Shown piece after piece: positions 44,073 to 52,272 of a DNA stretch of 64,000 nt. The position numbers and the translations under genes were made by a program. The first letter of the stretch is position 1. Each line of letters starts with the position of its first letter. The DNA lies in assembly GCF_902364365.1 (NCBI RefSeq), contig NZ_CABJDN010000014.1:62001-126000 (forward strand), given 5' to 3'. The notes below the pieces were generated by a model that worked only from the letters and a program-made list of their open reading frames with translations, did not search any database and was not told the origin of the DNA. The stretch is from Bacteroides intestinalis. GTDB lineage: Bacteria > Bacteroidota > Bacteroidia > Bacteroidales > Bacteroidaceae.

Positions 44073-46898
44073 TTAGTGGGCCTTTAACCAGTTTTTCCCC
44101 CATCCACAATCGGCTCTCAGGGGTACGTGCATGCGATATGCGCGTTCCATTTCTTCGATTACAATTTGTTGCACAAACTCTTTTTCAGCCTCTGGAACGC
44201 TGAAATTTAGTTCGTCATGGACCTGTAAAATCATCTTAGCTTTCAATTTGTAACTTTGGAAGCGCTCATAGATGCGTGCCATGGCAACTTTGATGATATC
44301 GGCAGCGCTTCCTTGAATAGGTGCGTTGATAGCATTGCGCTCTGCATATCCGCGTACGGTTGCATTTCGCGAGTTGATATCAGGTAAGAAGCGTTTGCGA
44401 TGGAAAATGGTTTCCACATACCCTTGCTCACGCGCCACTTGGATACTTTTATCCATATATTCGCGTACCTGCGGGTAAGTTTCAAAGTATCCGTCAATAA
44501 GTTCCTTAGCCTCTTTGCGGTCCACGTTCATACGTTCTGCCAGACCAAAGATAGAAATACCATAGATAATACCGAAATTGGCGGTCTTTGCCTTGCGGCG
44601 CATGTCGGAGGTGACGTCTTTGATATCTATTTTATATATTTTAGCGGCGGTGGCGGCATGAATGTCATAACCGCTAAGGAAAGCGTCGATCATATTCTTA
44701 TCTTCGCTTAGATGCGCCATAATGCGCAATTCTATTTGCGAATAGTCGGCAGAGAAGAATTCGCAGCCATCATCCGGAATAAAAGCCTTGCGGATTTCCT
44801 TTCCATCCTCATCACGGATGGGGATGTTCTGCAGGTTCGGATTGCTGGAACTGAGGCGTCCGGTAGCCGTGACTGCCTGGTTAAAGGAAGTATGGATGCG
44901 CCCGGTACGTGGATTGATCAATAGAGGAAGAGCATCCACATAGGTTCCCAGTAATTTCTTCAGGCCACGGTATTCGAGTATCTTTCCAATGACCTCATGT
45001 TTATTGCGCAGGCTCTCCAGCACTTCTTCCGAAGTAACATATTGACCAGTCTTTGTCTTTTTTGCTTTATCTATAATCTTCAGCTTGTCAAACAGGATCT
45101 CACCTACCTGTTTAGGTGAAGCGATGTTGAATGTCTCACCTGCCAGCTCATAAATTTCTTTTTCAATCTCCTGCAGGCGGACAGTGAAGTGTTCGGACGT
45201 TTGCTTCAGTGCTTCGGTATCAATACGCACTCCGTTGCTTTCCATATTGGCAAGCACACGTACAAGTGGCATCTCTATTTCGTAGAAGAGGTGTTCCACG
45301 CCTTGTTTCTTTAATTCTTCCTCAAGAACGTTTTTAAGTTTCAGGGTAATGTCCGCATCTTCGCAGGCATATTTGTAAACTTCCTCCGGTGGGAGGTCGC
45401 GCATGTTCTTTTGATTCTTTCCCTTCGGTCCGATAAGTTCATCGATATGGATAGTTTGATAGTGCAGATAAATTTCTGCCAGGTAATCCATATTGTGGCG
45501 AAGTTCGGGTTGCAATACATAATGTGCAAGCATGGTGTCGAAAAGTTCACCTTTCACCTCCACTCCGTAATTTTGAAGAACCAAAATATCGTATTTGATA
45601 TTTTGTCCGACTTTCATTGAATTCTCATTTTCGTAGAGTGGTCGGAATTCATTTACTATTTTTAACGCTTCTTCCCGTTCGGGTGGAACCGGAACATAAT
45701 AGGCCTGATTTTCGGTGTCGCTGAAACTCATTCCTACTAATTCTGCCTCCATTGGCTCAGCAGAGGTGGTTTCGGTATCTATTGAGAGAATTTTCGTTGT
45801 AAGTAACTTTTTAATAAATTCAGACCTTTTCTCTTCTGTATCAATGAGTTGATAGTCGAAGTTGCTGGTTTCTAAACGCGCGAGATTCGATTTTTTTTCA
45901 TCATCTGGTCGGTCGCCCGCAAATTCTTCAAACAAATTGCCTTGAACCGGGCTGTTATTTTGGGCAAAAAGCGGACCTGGTGAAAAAAGATCGGGAGCAG
46001 CGGAAGAAGGAGAGGGGGCATTACTTTTTTTGAGTACGCGATCAATGAGTGTACGAAATTCCATCTCTTCGAAAATTTTCCGAAGTTCTTCTTCGTTAGG
46101 TTCTTCGCGAACGAGTGCTTTCATATCAAGTTTGATGGGAACATCAATTTTGATAGTTGCAAGAAATTTGGAGAAGGTAATCATTTCGCGATTGTTTTCG
46201 ACTTTAGTCTTCAAGGCACCTTTCAGTTGGTCGGTGTGTTCCAGAAGGTTTTCGATGCTGCCGAATTCGCTGATTAACTTTTGTGCGGTTTTCTCTCCTA
46301 CGCCGGGACAGCCGGGTATGTTATCGGATGCGTCACCCATTAATCCCAACATGTCAATGACTTGCTGGGTGGATTGGATATCAAACTTAGCTTTTACCTG
46401 TTCTATACCCATGACCTCGAAACCACCTGTATGTTTGGGACAGTACATAAATACATTTTCAGATACCAGTTGTCCATAGTCTTTATCCGGTGTCATCATA
46501 TAAGTTGTGATGCCTTGGCGGCCTGCCTCAGTAGCAAGCGTGCCGATGACATCATCCGCTTCATAGCCCGGTACTTCCAGGATAGGGATGCGATAGGCAC
46601 GAATAATATCTTTTATGATAGGTACGGAGAGACGGATTGCTTCCGGAGTTTCTTCCCGCTGTGCTTTATACTGTTCGTAGGCTTCGTGTCGGAAAGTAGG
46701 ACCTGCCGGGTCAAAAGCCACACCAATATGGGATGGATTTTCTTTTTTGAGTACTTCTTCAAGGGTATTTACGAACCCCAGAATGGCAGAAGTGTTGAAA
46801 CCTTTGGAGTTAATCCGTGGATTCTTGATGAACGCGTAATAGGCGCGATATATCAATGCATAAGCATCGAGAAGAAACAATTTATCGTCAGAATTCAT
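44073..46898 (-). CDS. polA: DNA polymerase I
   Basis: A 941-residue enzyme from the ATG at 46896-46898, chosen because AAAGGAT precedes it; an in-frame start 11 codons upstream lacks such a site. It fills gaps and removes primers in replication and repair. The 5' nuclease domain has LFLLDAYALIYRAYYAF, GYEADDVIGTLA and MMTPDKDYGQLV. The 3'-5' exonuclease keeps its metal ligands (LSIDTETTSAEP), so proofreading is probably active. Polymerase motifs A (SADYSQIELRIMAHLS), B (RRKAKTANFGIIYG) and C (LQVHDELNF) are intact. Confidence 0.97.
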   Translation of the reverse strand: MNSDDKLFLLDAYALIYRAYYAFIKNPRINSKGFNTSAILGFVNTLEEVLKKENPSHIGVAFDPAGPTFRHEAYEQYKAQREETPEAIRLSVPIIKDIIRAYRIPILEVPGYEADDVIGTLATEAGRQGITTYMMTPDKDYGQLVSENVFMYCPKHTGGFEVMGIEQVKAKFDIQSTQQVIDMLGLMGDASDNIPGCPGVGEKTAQKLISEFGSIENLLEHTDQLKGALKTKVENNREMITFSKFLATIKIDVPIKLDMKALVREEPNEEELRKIFEEMEFRTLIDRVLKKSNAPSPSSAAPDLFSPGPLFAQNNSPVQGNLFEEFAGDRPDDEKKSNLARLETSNFDYQLIDTEEKRSEFIKKLLTTKILSIDTETTSAEPMEAELVGMSFSDTENQAYYVPVPPEREEALKIVNEFRPLYENENSMKVGQNIKYDILVLQNYGVEVKGELFDTMLAHYVLQPELRHNMDYLAEIYLHYQTIHIDELIGPKGKNQKNMRDLPPEEVYKYACEDADITLKLKNVLEEELKKQGVEHLFYEIEMPLVRVLANMESNGVRIDTEALKQTSEHFTVRLQEIEKEIYELAGETFNIASPKQVGEILFDKLKIIDKAKKTKTGQYVTSEEVLESLRNKHEVIGKILEYRGLKKLLGTYVDALPLLINPRTGRIHTSFNQAVTATGRLSSSNPNLQNIPIRDEDGKEIRKAFIPDDGCEFFSADYSQIELRIMAHLSEDKNMIDAFLSGYDIHAATAAKIYKIDIKDVTSDMRRKAKTANFGIIYGISIFGLAERMNVDRKEAKELIDGYFETYPQVREYMDKSIQVAREQGYVETIFHRKRFLPDINSRNATVRGYAERNAINAPIQGSAADIIKVAMARIYERFQSYKLKAKMILQVHDELNFSVPEAEKEFVQQIVIEEMERAYRMHVPLRADCGWGKNWLKAH

Positions 46899-46984
46899 AT
46901 ATTTATCCTTTTTTTCATGGTAAAAGTACAAAAAAATACCGTATTAAGTGTTTTATTACTATTTTTGTGGAAAAATAGCGATGC

Positions 46985-47959
46985 ATGGACAACTCATCAC
47001 TCATAAAATCACCGATTGCGGCAGAACTGGATGATTTCAAAAGGCTGTTCGACAGCTCACTTACCAGTTCCAACTTTTTGTTGAATGAAGTTATATCTCA
47101 TATTCGACAAAAGAATGGGAAAATGATGCGTCCGATGTTGCTGTTACTTATGGCAAAGCTGTATGGCAGGATATGTCCCGAAACACTTCATGCAGCAGTA
47201 TCCCTTGAATTATTGCATACGGCCAGTTTGGTCCATGACGATGTGGTGGATGAAAGCACTGAACGTCGTGGACAGTTATCGGTAAATGCAATCTATAATA
47301 ATAAGGTGGCAGTGTTGGTAGGCGATTATTTGTTGGCAACTTCACTTGTGCAGGTAGGCAAAACCCATAATTATGCTATTATCGAGGTGGTTTCCCGTCT
47401 GGGACAGAATTTGTCAGAAGGGGAGCTTCTCCAACTTTCCAATGTGAGCAGTCTCCAGTTTTCCGAAGAAGTTTATTTTGATGTAATCCGTAAGAAGACA
47501 GCTGTTCTTTTTGCTGCATGTACTAAATCGGGGGCTCTTTCGGTAGGGGTGACCGATGAACAGGCTGAATTTGCACGTCAGTTCGGCGAATATATCGGTC
47601 TTTGTTTTCAGATTAAAGACGATATTTTTGATTATTACGATAGCAAGAAGATAGGTAAGCCGACAGGAAATGATATGTTAGAGGGAAAATTGACTCTTCC
47701 TGTTCTTTATGCTCTGAATTCAACCAAAGATAAAGCTGCCGAAGAAATTGCCGTAAAGGTGAAAAATGGTTCCGCTACAACCGATGAAATCGGCTATTTA
47801 ATTGAGTTTGCCAAGCAGCAGGGTGGCATTGAGTATGCTGTGCAGACGATGCTTGCTTTTAAAGAAAAAGCGCTTTCATTATTGGCGTCCTTACCCGGTT
47901 CTGATGTGAAAACCGGTCTTACTGCCTATCTGGATTACGTGGTAGATCGTGATAAATAG
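46985..47959 (+). CDS. Polyprenyl diphosphate synthase
   Basis: This 324-residue trans-prenyltransferase is likely the octaprenyl/heptaprenyl-type enzyme for menaquinone side chains. First Asp-rich motif LVHDDVVDES at about residues 81-90; second motif QIKDDIFDYY near 211-220. RPMLLLLMAKLYG and GKPTGNDMLEGKLTLPVLYAL are family blocks. It is divergent from polA with 86 bp between starts. The ispB-type role is inferred from length and context; chain length cannot be read from sequence by eye. Confidence 0.93.
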   Translation: MDNSSLIKSPIAAELDDFKRLFDSSLTSSNFLLNEVISHIRQKNGKMMRPMLLLLMAKLYGRICPETLHAAVSLELLHTASLVHDDVVDESTERRGQLSVNAIYNNKVAVLVGDYLLATSLVQVGKTHNYAIIEVVSRLGQNLSEGELLQLSNVSSLQFSEEVYFDVIRKKTAVLFAACTKSGALSVGVTDEQAEFARQFGEYIGLCFQIKDDIFDYYDSKKIGKPTGNDMLEGKLTLPVLYALNSTKDKAAEEIAVKVKNGSATTDEIGYLIEFAKQQGGIEYAVQTMLAFKEKALSLLASLPGSDVKTGLTAYLDYVVDRDK

Positions 47960-47973
47960 TTGGAGTATAGCTC

Positions 47974-48032
47974 TAATAATATAAGAAAAAGCCTGGTAGA
48001 AGAACTCTATCAGGCTTTTTCTTATATTATTA
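47974..48032. terminator. Bidirectional terminator, perfect 22-bp stem
   Basis: The arms 47974-47995 and 48011-48032 are perfectly complementary (core AAGAAAAAGCCTG / CAGGCTTTTTCTT) and give a T-run in both directions. It lies between the convergent prenyl synthase and deoC genes. Confidence 0.92.
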
Positions 48033-48041
48033 CTTTTGTTT

Positions 48042-48944
48042 TTAGAAGAATTTCATTTCCTCGCCTTTAATTTCAGAAAGTAAAAGATTCGCTAAACGGC
48101 TGGTACCTAAACGGAACCATTGGTTATCCAACCATTCTTCTCCAAGTATCTCTTTGACTATCGTATAGTAAATAACTGCGTCGTTTACGGTGTTGATTCC
48201 TCCGGCAGGCTTGAAACCTACTTTGTTACCAGTCTTGTCGTAATATTCTTTAATGGCCTGGCACATTACGTAAGCGGCCTCCGGGGTTGCGGCAGGTTGC
48301 TGTTTCCCGGTAGAGGTTTTGATAAAATCTGCTCCTGAATACATGGATAGGATAGAGGCTTTCATGATGTTGGAAGCGCTTTTTAGTGCTCCTGTTTCCA
48401 GGATAACCTTCATGTGATGTTCTTTGCAGACATCTTTCAGTTCCTGTATTTCTTCGCACATGCTCTCATAGTCTCCACTCAGGAATTTACCTACAGAGAT
48501 AACGATATCTATTTCGTCTGCACCTTCCATCAATGCCATAGCGGTTTCTGCTACCTTTACTTCCGTAAAAGTCTGCGAAGAGGGGAATCCAGCCGAAACA
48601 CAAGCTATTTTTACGTCTTCTACTTCCAGAGTATCCTTTACGATTTCTGCAAAATTAGGGTAAACGCAAATGGCAGCTACGTTCTCTAAATCGGGGAATT
48701 CATTGTCGAACTGATTCACCTTTTGTGTGAATTTCATTACGCTTTCATCGCTGTCCGTGGTGTTCAGCGTGGTGAGATCAATGCAGTGAAACAAGAACTT
48801 CTTGACTTCTTCCGTATGGTTTCCAGGTACTTTTTCTGCGATGAGCTTCGCTACTTTTGCAGCTATTTCTGCGTCATCCAGTTGTGTGTTATACTTTGCC
48901 AAAGCGGCATCATACTTGTTCTGCGTAGGTTCATTCTTCTCCAT
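48042..48944 (-). CDS. deoC: Deoxyribose-phosphate aldolase
   Basis: A 300-residue cytoplasmic class I aldolase that splits 2-deoxyribose 5-phosphate into glyceraldehyde 3-phosphate and acetaldehyde in deoxynucleoside breakdown. The Schiff-base lysine lies in GADFIKTSTGK, and GFKPAGGINTVNDA holds the second conserved lysine. EIDIVISVGKFLSGDY and VILETGALK are also typical. This is the longer DeoC form with an N-terminal extension of about 60 residues. Its start overlaps the mazG-like gene by 14 bp. Confidence 0.96.
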   Translation of the reverse strand: MEKNEPTQNKYDAALAKYNTQLDDAEIAAKVAKLIAEKVPGNHTEEVKKFLFHCIDLTTLNTTDSDESVMKFTQKVNQFDNEFPDLENVAAICVYPNFAEIVKDTLEVEDVKIACVSAGFPSSQTFTEVKVAETAMALMEGADEIDIVISVGKFLSGDYESMCEEIQELKDVCKEHHMKVILETGALKSASNIMKASILSMYSGADFIKTSTGKQQPAATPEAAYVMCQAIKEYYDKTGNKVGFKPAGGINTVNDAVIYYTIVKEILGEEWLDNQWFRLGTSRLANLLLSEIKGEEMKFF

Positions 48945-49272
48945 GGTCTTGCAATTTAGGGTTATTTATATGTCGGGCGCTATCCCGTCGGGTTTTCTTC
49001 TCCAGATTCCGGGCAAACGCTTCTGTGACGTTTACACCTGTTTGATTGGCAATGCAGAGGAGTACCCACAGGACATCTGCTATTTCATCGTCAATGTTAT
49101 CTTTTTCTCCTTCTTTAAAGGATTGGTCACCGTATTTACGGGACATCACTCGGGCCAGTTCTCCGACTTCTTCGGTAAGAACAGCCATATTGGTGAGTTC
49201 GCTGAAGTAGCGTACTCCATACTTCTTAATCCAGCAATCTACTTGATGCTGAGCCTCTTCTAATGTCATCAT
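48931..49272 (-). CDS. MazG-like nucleotide pyrophosphohydrolase
   Basis: A 113-residue all-alpha NTP pyrophosphohydrolase of the MazG/YpjD type. The metal-binding ExxE and ExxD pairs are visible as LTEEVGELARVMSRK and DNIDDEIADVLWVLLCIAN. These enzymes clean non-canonical nucleoside triphosphates. It overlaps dtd by 4 bp and deoC by 14 bp, so all three are co-translated. Confidence 0.9.
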   Translation of the reverse strand: MMTLEEAQHQVDCWIKKYGVRYFSELTNMAVLTEEVGELARVMSRKYGDQSFKEGEKDNIDDEIADVLWVLLCIANQTGVNVTEAFARNLEKKTRRDSARHINNPKLQDHGEE

Positions 49273-49721
49273 TCCTTGTTTTTTGTATCCATACAGATGG
49301 TCACAGGACCATCGTTCAATAATTCTACCTTCATATCGGCACCAAATTCTCCGGTGCCTATCTCTTTACCTAAAGAAGAACTCAATTCCCGGCAAAACTG
49401 TTCATACAAAGGGATTGATATTTCGGGTTTTGCCGCCCGTATATAGGAGGGGCGGTTCCCCTTCTTTGTTGAGGCATGCAAAGTGAACTGGCTGATTACC
49501 AGTATCTCACCGTTGATGTCGAGGATCGATTTGTTCATAATTCCGTTCTCGTCGTCGAAGACACGCAGATTGACAATTTTTTTGCAAAGCCAGTCAATGT
49601 CTTCCTGTCCGTCTGTCTCCTCAATACCTACCAATATTAAAAGTCCTTTTCCTATAGTGGATTTACACGTTCCATCAATAGTAACAGAAGCGTGTCCGGC
49701 ACGTTGTATGACTACTCTCAT
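49269..49721 (-). CDS. dtd: D-aminoacyl-tRNA deacylase
   Basis: A 150-residue cytoplasmic enzyme that removes D-amino acids mischarged onto tRNA. N-terminal MRVVIQRAGHASVTIDG, the active-site SQFTLHASTKKGNRPSY (SQxTL motif) and the C-terminal cis-Gly-Pro region (ELLNDGPVTICMDT) are present. Length is normal. A TAACTTTG -7-like element (minus strand, 49760-49767) lies 39 nt upstream, so dtd may have its own promoter besides readthrough from uvrC. Confidence 0.96.
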   Translation of the reverse strand: MRVVIQRAGHASVTIDGTCKSTIGKGLLILVGIEETDGQEDIDWLCKKIVNLRVFDDENGIMNKSILDINGEILVISQFTLHASTKKGNRPSYIRAAKPEISIPLYEQFCRELSSSLGKEIGTGEFGADMKVELLNDGPVTICMDTKNKE

Positions 49722-49828
49722 GTTCTTTTATCCTAATCTTTTTAATCTTTTCCGGTGTGCAAAGTTACGAATAAATTCGTGATTGCCTGTAATTTGAGCG
49801 TATGATTCATTTTTAATCGGCAGAAGAT

Positions 49829-51664
49829 TTAGTTTGTAGCTTGTCTGAAGTATTCTTTAATAACTTTTGCTTTTGCCTCTCCTATCACCTTTGCAAGTGC
49901 TTCCAAAGATGCTTCTTTAATACGTTTTACGCTCTTAAACTCTTTTAGCAAGGCAGCTTTTGTTTTCTCTCCGATACCTTTTATCTCATCCAATTCAGAC
50001 GCTATCTGCCGTTTACTGCGTTTATCCCGATGGAAAGTAATGGCAAATCGGTGTACCTCGTCCTGTATCTGTGTCAAAAGACGGAAAAGGGGAGTGTTTT
50101 GCTTCAGTCCGATGGTCTGTGGCGGAAAACCGTACAGTAACTCTGATGTGCGGTGTTTACCGTCTTTAGCTAGTCCGGCAATAGGTATATTCAGGTTTAG
50201 TTCGTTCAGGACTTCTTTTACGGCGCTCATTTGCCCTTTTCCGCCATCGGTGATAAGGAGGTCGGGTAGGGGAGAATTCTCTTCAATGGCGCGCTGGTAA
50301 CGGCGTCTTACGACTTCTTTCATGGAAGCATAGTCGTCCGCACCAACTACGGTTTTGATATTATACTTCCGGTAGTCTTGTTTGGAGGGTTTAGCCTTCT
50401 TAAAAACTACGCAGGCAGCAACGGGATCGGAACCTTGGATATTGGAGTTATCAAAACACTCTATTTGTATGGGCAGGCGGTCGAGGTGCAGCTCGTCCTG
50501 TATTTCTTTCATTAGGCGGACGTTCCGTTGTTCAGGATTCAACTTCTCAGCCTGCTTCATACGATCTGCCTTGTATTGTTTTACATTCAGAATAGAAAGA
50601 TCCAGCAGTTTCTTCTTGTCTCCTCGCTGGGGGATTGTGAAAACCACATCCTTTAGTTCCATATCGACCTCAAACGGCACGATAATTTCGCGTGAAAGGC
50701 TCTTGTATCGCTCTCTCATTTCAATGATACCCAGTTCAAGAAGCTCTTCTTTAGTCTCGTTAAGGCGTTTCTTATACTCAAATGTAAATGCTTGGTTGAT
50801 AGCTCCGTTCGTAATATGCAGGTAGTTGATGAATGCTGACTTTCCGTCGCTGTCTTCTTCTATGGTGAATACATCGATATTGTGCAGTATATTGCTTACA
50901 ACTTCTGATTTAGCGCGATAATTCTCAATCAACATATACTTTTCTTTCACTTTCTGTGCTTCTTCAAACTTCATATCGGTTGCCAATTCCTGCATTTGCT
51001 GGAATAAATGTCGTTGTATCTCCTGCGTGTTTCCTTTGAGGATTTCCTTGATTTCACTGATGTTTTTCAAGTAATCATCTAATGATTGTTTTCCGATGCA
51101 AGGGCCGGCGCAATTCTTGATGTGATACTCCAGGCATACGTTGAATTTGCCTGCATTGATATTCTCAGGTGAAAGATTCAGATTGCAGGTACGCAACGGG
51201 TATAAATGCTTGATCAGGTCAAGCAATGCATTCATGGAAGGTACATGGCTATAGGGACCATAATAGGAGGAGCCATTGCGTATAATCTTGCGAGTCTTAA
51301 ATACACGGGGAAAATATTCGTTTTGAACGCAAATAGATGGATATGTCTTATCATCCTTCAATAAGACGTTGTATCGCGGTCTATATTTCTTTATCAGATT
51401 GTTTTCTAACAACAATGCATCCTCTTCTGTATTTACTACGATATAACGTATATCTGCTATCTTGCTGACGAGTACTCTTGTTTTTCCCGGTTCGTGCTCT
51501 TTATTGAAATAGGAAGAAACCCGGCGTTTCAGGTTCTTTGCTTTACCTACGTATATAATAACTCCTTCGGTATTCAGATATTGATAAATACCGGGGCTTT
51601 CGGGAAGGTTTAATACTATCCCTCTCAAATATTCGCTGGTTTTAAGTTCCGGGTTATTCTCCAT
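49829..51664 (-). CDS. uvrC: Excinuclease ABC subunit C
   Basis: A 611-residue nucleotide-excision-repair endonuclease that cuts on both sides of a lesion bound by UvrB. The GIY-YIG domain starts at about residue 20 (ESPGIYQYLNTEGVIIYVGK). The UVR motif is near 205-240 (QELATDMKFEEAQKVKEKY). The RNase H-like domain has ECFDNSNIQGSDPVAACVVF and LLITDGGKGQ, and helix-hairpin-helix motifs end the protein (LDEIKGIGEKTKAALLKEF). It is intact and starts 26 bp after apt. Confidence 0.97.
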   Translation of the reverse strand: MENNPELKTSEYLRGIVLNLPESPGIYQYLNTEGVIIYVGKAKNLKRRVSSYFNKEHEPGKTRVLVSKIADIRYIVVNTEEDALLLENNLIKKYRPRYNVLLKDDKTYPSICVQNEYFPRVFKTRKIIRNGSSYYGPYSHVPSMNALLDLIKHLYPLRTCNLNLSPENINAGKFNVCLEYHIKNCAGPCIGKQSLDDYLKNISEIKEILKGNTQEIQRHLFQQMQELATDMKFEEAQKVKEKYMLIENYRAKSEVVSNILHNIDVFTIEEDSDGKSAFINYLHITNGAINQAFTFEYKKRLNETKEELLELGIIEMRERYKSLSREIIVPFEVDMELKDVVFTIPQRGDKKKLLDLSILNVKQYKADRMKQAEKLNPEQRNVRLMKEIQDELHLDRLPIQIECFDNSNIQGSDPVAACVVFKKAKPSKQDYRKYNIKTVVGADDYASMKEVVRRRYQRAIEENSPLPDLLITDGGKGQMSAVKEVLNELNLNIPIAGLAKDGKHRTSELLYGFPPQTIGLKQNTPLFRLLTQIQDEVHRFAITFHRDKRSKRQIASELDEIKGIGEKTKAALLKEFKSVKRIKEASLEALAKVIGEAKAKVIKEYFRQATN

Positions 51665-51690
51665 ATATTGCTTGAGGCTATTCTATCTGT

Positions 51691-52215
51691 TTATAGAGAA
51701 AGTACTGATTGTACATCTACATCTTTATTGAATAAATCTTTTCCGTGCAATTCTTTCAACTCGATAATGAAGTTAACATGAATTCTCTTCGGATTCATCT
51801 TTTGTACTAACTTGCAGGCGGCCTCCATTGTTCCACCTGTAGCCAATAAATCGTCGTGAAGCAGAACTACGTCGTTTTCGTTCAAAGCATCCTTATGTAT
51901 CTGAATTGTGTCTTTCCCGTATTCTTTATCGTAGCTTTCTTCAATGGTTTCTGCCGGAAGTTTTCCCGGCTTGCGGATAGGAATGAAACCTGCGCCCAAA
52001 CGAGTGGCGAGGATAGGGCCCATAATGAAGCCTCTTGATTCGATACCTACAACTTTTGTGATACCTTTGTCTTTGTACATCTCATACAATGTGTCCGAAA
52101 GTTCCTGTAGTCTTGCAGGGTCTTTGAACAATGTAGTCACGTCGTAAAATAGAATCCCCGGTATTGGGAAATCGGGAATTTCCCGAATGCTTTTAGCAAG
52201 AGTTTCTTTGCTCAT
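51691..52215 (-). CDS. apt: Adenine phosphoribosyltransferase
   Basis: A 174-residue purine-salvage enzyme from the ATG at 52213-52215; a 14-codon upstream extension would run into the intergenic palindrome and is unlikely. It makes AMP from adenine and PRPP. Motifs are IPDFPIPGILFYDVTTLFKD, GIESRGFIMGPILA, PIRKPGKLPAETIEESYDKEYG and the PRPP loop VVLLHDDLLATGGTMEAA. It lies between mnmG and uvrC. Confidence 0.96.
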   Translation of the reverse strand: MSKETLAKSIREIPDFPIPGILFYDVTTLFKDPARLQELSDTLYEMYKDKGITKVVGIESRGFIMGPILATRLGAGFIPIRKPGKLPAETIEESYDKEYGKDTIQIHKDALNENDVVLLHDDLLATGGTMEAACKLVQKMNPKRIHVNFIIELKELHGKDLFNKDVDVQSVLSL

Positions 52216-52249
52216 AATCAGTATTTTTAATGCGTTTATTGAATTCTTT

Positions 52250-52265
52250 TGTTTCACGTGGAACG
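52250..52265. promoter_or_regulatory. parS-like palindrome between mnmG and apt
   Basis: TGTTTCACGTGGAACG matches the widely conserved parS site TGTTTCACGTGAAACA at 14 of 16 positions. It is a near-palindrome centred on CACGTG (52255-52260). A further half-site GTTTCACG follows at 52264-52271. Chromosomal ParB would bind such a site to organise origin segregation, and mnmG (gidA) often lies near the origin in other bacteria. Binding is inferred only. Confidence 0.5.
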
Positions 52266-52272
52266 TTTCACG

